From: JAGPHI01 sp036661035
GTDB taxonomy: Bacteria; Bacillota; Clostridia; Oscillospirales; Ruminococcaceae
Assembly (NCBI GenBank): GCA_036661035.1
Contig: JAVWZM010000051.1
Location: 1 to 16,207 of the forward strand
DNA: 16,207 bases
Reading direction: 5' to 3'
A program made the position numbers and the translations under genes. Under the pieces are notes generated by a model. That model saw nothing but the letters and a program-made list of their open reading frames with translations. It had not been told where the DNA came from and searched no databases. Each line of letters begins with the position of its first letter. Positions within the stretch are counted from its first letter, which is position 1. Below, piece by piece: positions 13,078 through 16,207 of this stretch.

Positions 13078-15984
13078 ATGTCTATATTTAAAAATTGTAA
13101 ATGGTTAAAAACAAACGTATTTACGCACATTGCGGCTGTATTTTTAGTGTGTGTGTTGTTTGTTTTGCCCTTTTCTGATGTTGTAAATGCGCAGGATAAT
13201 CAAAAAACAACGATACGTGTGGGATATTTTGATTATGCAGGATTTATAGAGAAACACGGCGCTAGATACGAGGGATATGGGGTTTCGTATCTTGATGAAA
13301 TAAGCAAGTATACCGATTGGCAATACGAATACGTTTTCGATTCTTGGGAAAACTTAAACCGTCGTCTTGAGAGCGGCGATATCGATTTGCTTTGTACCAT
13401 GCAGTACACGCCGGAGCGCATGAAGATGTTTGATTTTTGCGCCGTACCCTCCGGCCTTGAAAGCGGCTCCCTTTGCGTAAACCAAGACAGCAAGGTTTTG
13501 TTTGACGATTACGACGCATTCAACGGTATGGACGTTGGCCTTTTGCAAAATTCTTATCAAAACCAAAAATTTGACGAGTACGCTAAAAAATACGGTTTTA
13601 CATATACACCACATTATTATCAGTACATGTCTGATATTGAAGCGGATTTAGCCGATGGCAAATTAGACGCATTGGTGGAGGGCGGTTTGCGTAAAAACCG
13701 CAAAACCAGAACTGTTGCCTGCTTTACTGTGGATCCGTTCTATTTTGTAACCACCGGCGGCAACAACAATGTTTTACAGCCGCTTAACGCCGCCATGTAC
13801 AAGATACTTACATCTGATCCGGATTTTGGCGGTAGGCTTTATTCTAAATGGTATTCCGATGACGCCAACGGCGAAATTGTGCTTACACCAAGCGAAAAAG
13901 ATTTTGTAAATACGCATCAAAGCTTGCGTGTCGCTCTATATAACCCAACAGCAAAAGCATCTGCGAACAATTCCGGCGTTTTATACGACACATTACAGCT
14001 TATAAGCAAAATCAGCGGAATTAAATTTGATTATGTAAACACAAACAGTTATAAAGAAAGCATAGATATGGTGGCAAGTGGCAAAGTGGATATTGTCAGT
14101 GATATATATTCTTCAAAGGAATTTGCCGACGAATTTGATTTAAACATTACAAAGGAATATGACGAAAAGCCCTTTGTGTTTATTGGAAAACGAGGAATGC
14201 GTACACCCATAAGTGGCAAGTTTAGCGTGGCTGTAGATGAAGATTTTTTCGCATCTAAGATATTTTTCGACGAAAATTATCCCGAATATGATATTGTTTC
14301 ATACAAAAACAACCGTGAATGTTTAAAGGCTCTTTTAAATAAAGACGTTGATATGGTAGCGCAGAAATACGACAGTGCGCTTTATACCTTGCAGGAAATG
14401 CAGGCAAGCGACCTTTCTATAATATCCACCACTCGAAAGCCTTACATGGCATCGCTTGGTGTCAGCAAAAGTTTTCCCCTTGTTTTGGTGAATATATTGG
14501 ATAAATCCATATCCGCAATTAAACCAAGCGATTTGGACTTTATCTCCGCTTCCAACAATGCCATTCAAGCGAAAACTTCCCTTGTGCAATACTTAAAGGC
14601 TAATTTAGCATCTGTACTTGCCGTGCTTATTCTTGCTTTTGGTGTGTTTTTTTTCATCAGCACCTGCATAAAACGCAAGCATACACAGGCGCTTATGCAC
14701 ATTGCCTATACAGATATCCTTACAGGCGGCTCTAACCTTGCAGGGTTTTCAAGAGATGCCGAAAAGCTTTTGCATATTGGGCAAAGCAAGTACGCCATTC
14801 TTACTGTGGATATAAACAAATTTAAAGCTATTAACAATATGTACGGCTACGAAATAGGCGATCGCATTTTGATAAGCATATATAATATATTAAAAAGCCA
14901 GCTTATTACCGGCGAGCTGCTGTGCCGAGATGTTGCCGACAGATTTGTTTTGCTTGTACACGACAATGATCCCATTGTTTTATCCGAAAGAATAGAAAAA
15001 ATTATGGAGCTTGTGGCAAATTACAGTAGCAGTAAAGAAAACAATTTTGTATTTAAGCTTATATTAAGCTGCGGCGTTTGCCATGTCAATAATTTCACTC
15101 CGCCTCTCACCTCTTATATTGACCATTCTTATATGGCAACAAATAGCATTAAAAACGTACATTCCAGTACCTTTGCCGTATACGATTCCGCCATGCTTGA
15201 AACGCTCAACCGCGAGAAAGAGCTTGAAAACATGATGGACGACGCTATCCGTAATAACGAATTTTTGGTGTATTTGCAGCCAAAAATACATCTTGGCAGC
15301 TACACTGTTGCAGGTAGCGAGGCACTGGTGCGCTGGCAGCTGCAAGACAAAACCATCATTCAGCCCGATAATTTTATACCGCTGTTTGAGAAAAACGGGT
15401 TTATTGAATCTGTAGATTTTTACATGCTCACCCATGTGTGCGAGGTATTGCGCAAAAAACTGGATATGAAAATCCCTTGCTTGCCTATTTCCATTAATCA
15501 AAGCCGCTTTTTATTTTACAAAAAAGATTATCTTAAAAACGTGCTTGAAATTATCGACCATTATCAAATACCCGCCGAGCTTTTGGAATTTGAAATTACC
15601 GAATCTTTGTTTTTAGATCCCAACGAAAACTTTGTAGACATATTACAAAAGCTGCGCCGCCGCGGTATTCGCATTTCTCTCGACGATTTTGGCACGGGAT
15701 ATTCTTCTCTTAATATGCTGCGCAATATTCCCCTTGACATTATAAAGATAGACCGCGAATTTTTGCGCGTTGCCGACGCATCGGACAAGAGCCGTGTGTT
15801 AATACGCAAAATAGTAGAGCTTGCGAAAGAGCTGAATATGCAAGTGGTATGCGAGGGTGTGGAAACAGAGGAGCAAATGATGTTCTTGCAGGATATCGGC
15901 TGCGACTTTGCACAGGGCTTTTACTTTTCAAAGCCTGTGCCATTTGGCACCTTTGATGATTTTGCAATGAGCTTTAACACGTAA
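13078..15984 (+). CDS. Membrane sensor: two SBP_bac_3 domains, degenerate GGDEF, intact EAL phosphodiesterase
   Basis: A probable c-di-GMP phosphodiesterase controlled by an extracellular ligand; 968 residues. A hydrophobic segment at 17-38 (signal peptide or anchor) is followed by two bacterial extracellular solute-binding (family 3) domains, about 44-260 and 280-490. A membrane helix lies at about 510-530, then GGDEF at about 540-705 and EAL at about 715-960. The GGDEF signature is VADRF (619-623), so cyclase activity is unlikely; GTP-binding regulation is possible. The EAL residues are all present: E748 in EAL, N807, E839, D869 and D870 in DDFGTGYSS, K890, E926 and Q946. ATG was chosen over an upstream TTG at 12985 because AGGAG lies seven bases before it and the promoter lies between the two. 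The ligand is probably an amino acid or similar solute. It stands alone. Confidence 0.93.
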   Translation: MSIFKNCKWLKTNVFTHIAAVFLVCVLFVLPFSDVVNAQDNQKTTIRVGYFDYAGFIEKHGARYEGYGVSYLDEISKYTDWQYEYVFDSWENLNRRLESGDIDLLCTMQYTPERMKMFDFCAVPSGLESGSLCVNQDSKVLFDDYDAFNGMDVGLLQNSYQNQKFDEYAKKYGFTYTPHYYQYMSDIEADLADGKLDALVEGGLRKNRKTRTVACFTVDPFYFVTTGGNNNVLQPLNAAMYKILTSDPDFGGRLYSKWYSDDANGEIVLTPSEKDFVNTHQSLRVALYNPTAKASANNSGVLYDTLQLISKISGIKFDYVNTNSYKESIDMVASGKVDIVSDIYSSKEFADEFDLNITKEYDEKPFVFIGKRGMRTPISGKFSVAVDEDFFASKIFFDENYPEYDIVSYKNNRECLKALLNKDVDMVAQKYDSALYTLQEMQASDLSIISTTRKPYMASLGVSKSFPLVLVNILDKSISAIKPSDLDFISASNNAIQAKTSLVQYLKANLASVLAVLILAFGVFFFISTCIKRKHTQALMHIAYTDILTGGSNLAGFSRDAEKLLHIGQSKYAILTVDINKFKAINNMYGYEIGDRILISIYNILKSQLITGELLCRDVADRFVLLVHDNDPIVLSERIEKIMELVANYSSSKENNFVFKLILSCGVCHVNNFTPPLTSYIDHSYMATNSIKNVHSSTFAVYDSAMLETLNREKELENMMDDAIRNNEFLVYLQPKIHLGSYTVAGSEALVRWQLQDKTIIQPDNFIPLFEKNGFIESVDFYMLTHVCEVLRKKLDMKIPCLPISINQSRFLFYKKDYLKNVLEIIDHYQIPAELLEFEITESLFLDPNENFVDILQKLRRRGIRISLDDFGTGYSSLNMLRNIPLDIIKIDREFLRVADASDKSRVLIRKIVELAKELNMQVVCEGVETEEQMMFLQDIGCDFAQGFYFSKPVPFGTFDDFAMSFNT

Positions 15985-16040
15985 TGTAGCATTTGTCAAA
16001 ACGCTATACTGCGCATCATCAGCCAATGGCTGTCGCATAA

Positions 16041-16071
16041 AATCGCCATGCGAGGGGATATTTAGGCGATT
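16041..16071. other. Hairpin downstream of the c-di-GMP sensor gene
   Basis: AATCGCC and GGCGATT form a perfect seven-base-pair stem with a 17-nt loop, 57 bp past the stop. No T-run follows, so it is not a typical intrinsic terminator. A smaller hairpin CAGCC-AAT-GGCTG lies at about 16020-16032. Confidence 0.4.
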
Positions 16072-16130
16072 ACGGCATTTAAAGCACCATCTAACATAAG
16101 TTAATGTGCTATATAATATCAAATAATAAT

Positions 16131-16207
16131 GGCTCTTTGTCAAATGTTGGGGTAGCCACCTATAAAATATGAATTGCGCCAAGGTGTTCTATGCAAGAAT
16201 GCCTTGG
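16131..16207. mobile_element. Probable end of an ISL3-family insertion sequence, cut by the window edge
   Basis: GGCTCTTTGTCAAATGTTGG at 16131-16150 resembles the terminal inverted repeats of ISL3-family elements, which characteristically begin GGCTCTT. The eight bases before it, ATAATAAT (16123-16130), would be the target duplication. A 12-bp hairpin at 16179-16207 lies just inside the end. The only open frame here begins at ATG 16169 and runs off the window after 13 codons; it is not recognisable as a transposase. Which end of the element this is cannot be told. Confidence 0.55.
16179..16207. repeat. 12-bp hairpin inside the insertion sequence end
   Basis: CCAAGGTGTTCT and AGAATGCCTTGG flank a 5-nt loop (ATGCA). 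Ten positions pair by Watson-Crick rules and two by G-U in RNA, giving a complete stem. It reaches the last base of the window, so it may extend further. Confidence 0.65.

Noticed and set aside
16169..16207. Start of a transposase gene (13 codons open to the window end)
   Set aside because: It lies within the hairpin of the element end, has no ribosome site and resembles no transposase N-terminus.

Overview
The window looks like chromosomal DNA of a low-to-moderate GC Firmicute, most likely a gut-type Clostridia member (inference). The basis is sigma-A type promoters, strong AGGAGG-type ribosome sites, the ftsE-ftsX-M23-S41 gene order, a NiaX-like vitamin transporter, a DUF4830-type protein and intergenic palindromes built on 'gggcggagcagagc'. 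No species can be named from the sequence alone.

Layout. Positions 1-190 hold the end of a leftward tRNA cluster (tRNA-Thr, then the 5' end of a probable tRNA-Tyr) with its own promoter. Positions 229-6744 are a leftward block. In transcription order it contains a strong promoter, a CdaR/PucR-type regulator, a large terminator-like hairpin, ftsE, ftsX, an M23 (LytM) hydrolase, a previously hidden 33-codon membrane miniprotein, an S41/CtpA-type protease and rsmA. The FtsEX ABC complex, the M23 enzyme and the S41 protease form a coherent cell-wall remodelling module; rsmA is a ribosome maturation passenger. Positions 6866-7579 encode a small-subunit rRNA pseudouridine synthase.

Positions 7580-8470 have no convincing gene. 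They are packed with palindromes, two 54-bp inverted repeats, a 31-bp direct repeat and a run of six consecutive hairpins flanked by an 8-bp direct repeat. Related repeats recur at 12629-12816. One 85-bp repeat unit present in both places shows a compensatory base-pair change in its stem.

Positions 8471-12461 carry a membrane-anchored DUF4830-like protein (leftward), an RlmI-type rRNA methyltransferase (rightward, own promoter), a convergent overlapping niaX-like transporter gene with a promoter and candidate operator, and a two-gene operon of unknown function (a 128-residue soluble protein coupled to a zinc-ribbon membrane protein). After a second repeat-rich gap, 13078-15984 encodes a large c-di-GMP sensor: two periplasmic binding domains, a membrane helix, a degenerate GGDEF domain and an intact EAL domain. 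The window ends in what appears to be the terminal inverted repeat of an ISL3-family insertion sequence.

No CRISPR array, phage block, toxin-antitoxin pair or recognisable new defence system is visible. The most interesting leads are the miniprotein gene at 2408-2509, the hairpin-rich noncoding region at 7800-8332, the covarying repeat, and the unknown two-gene operon.
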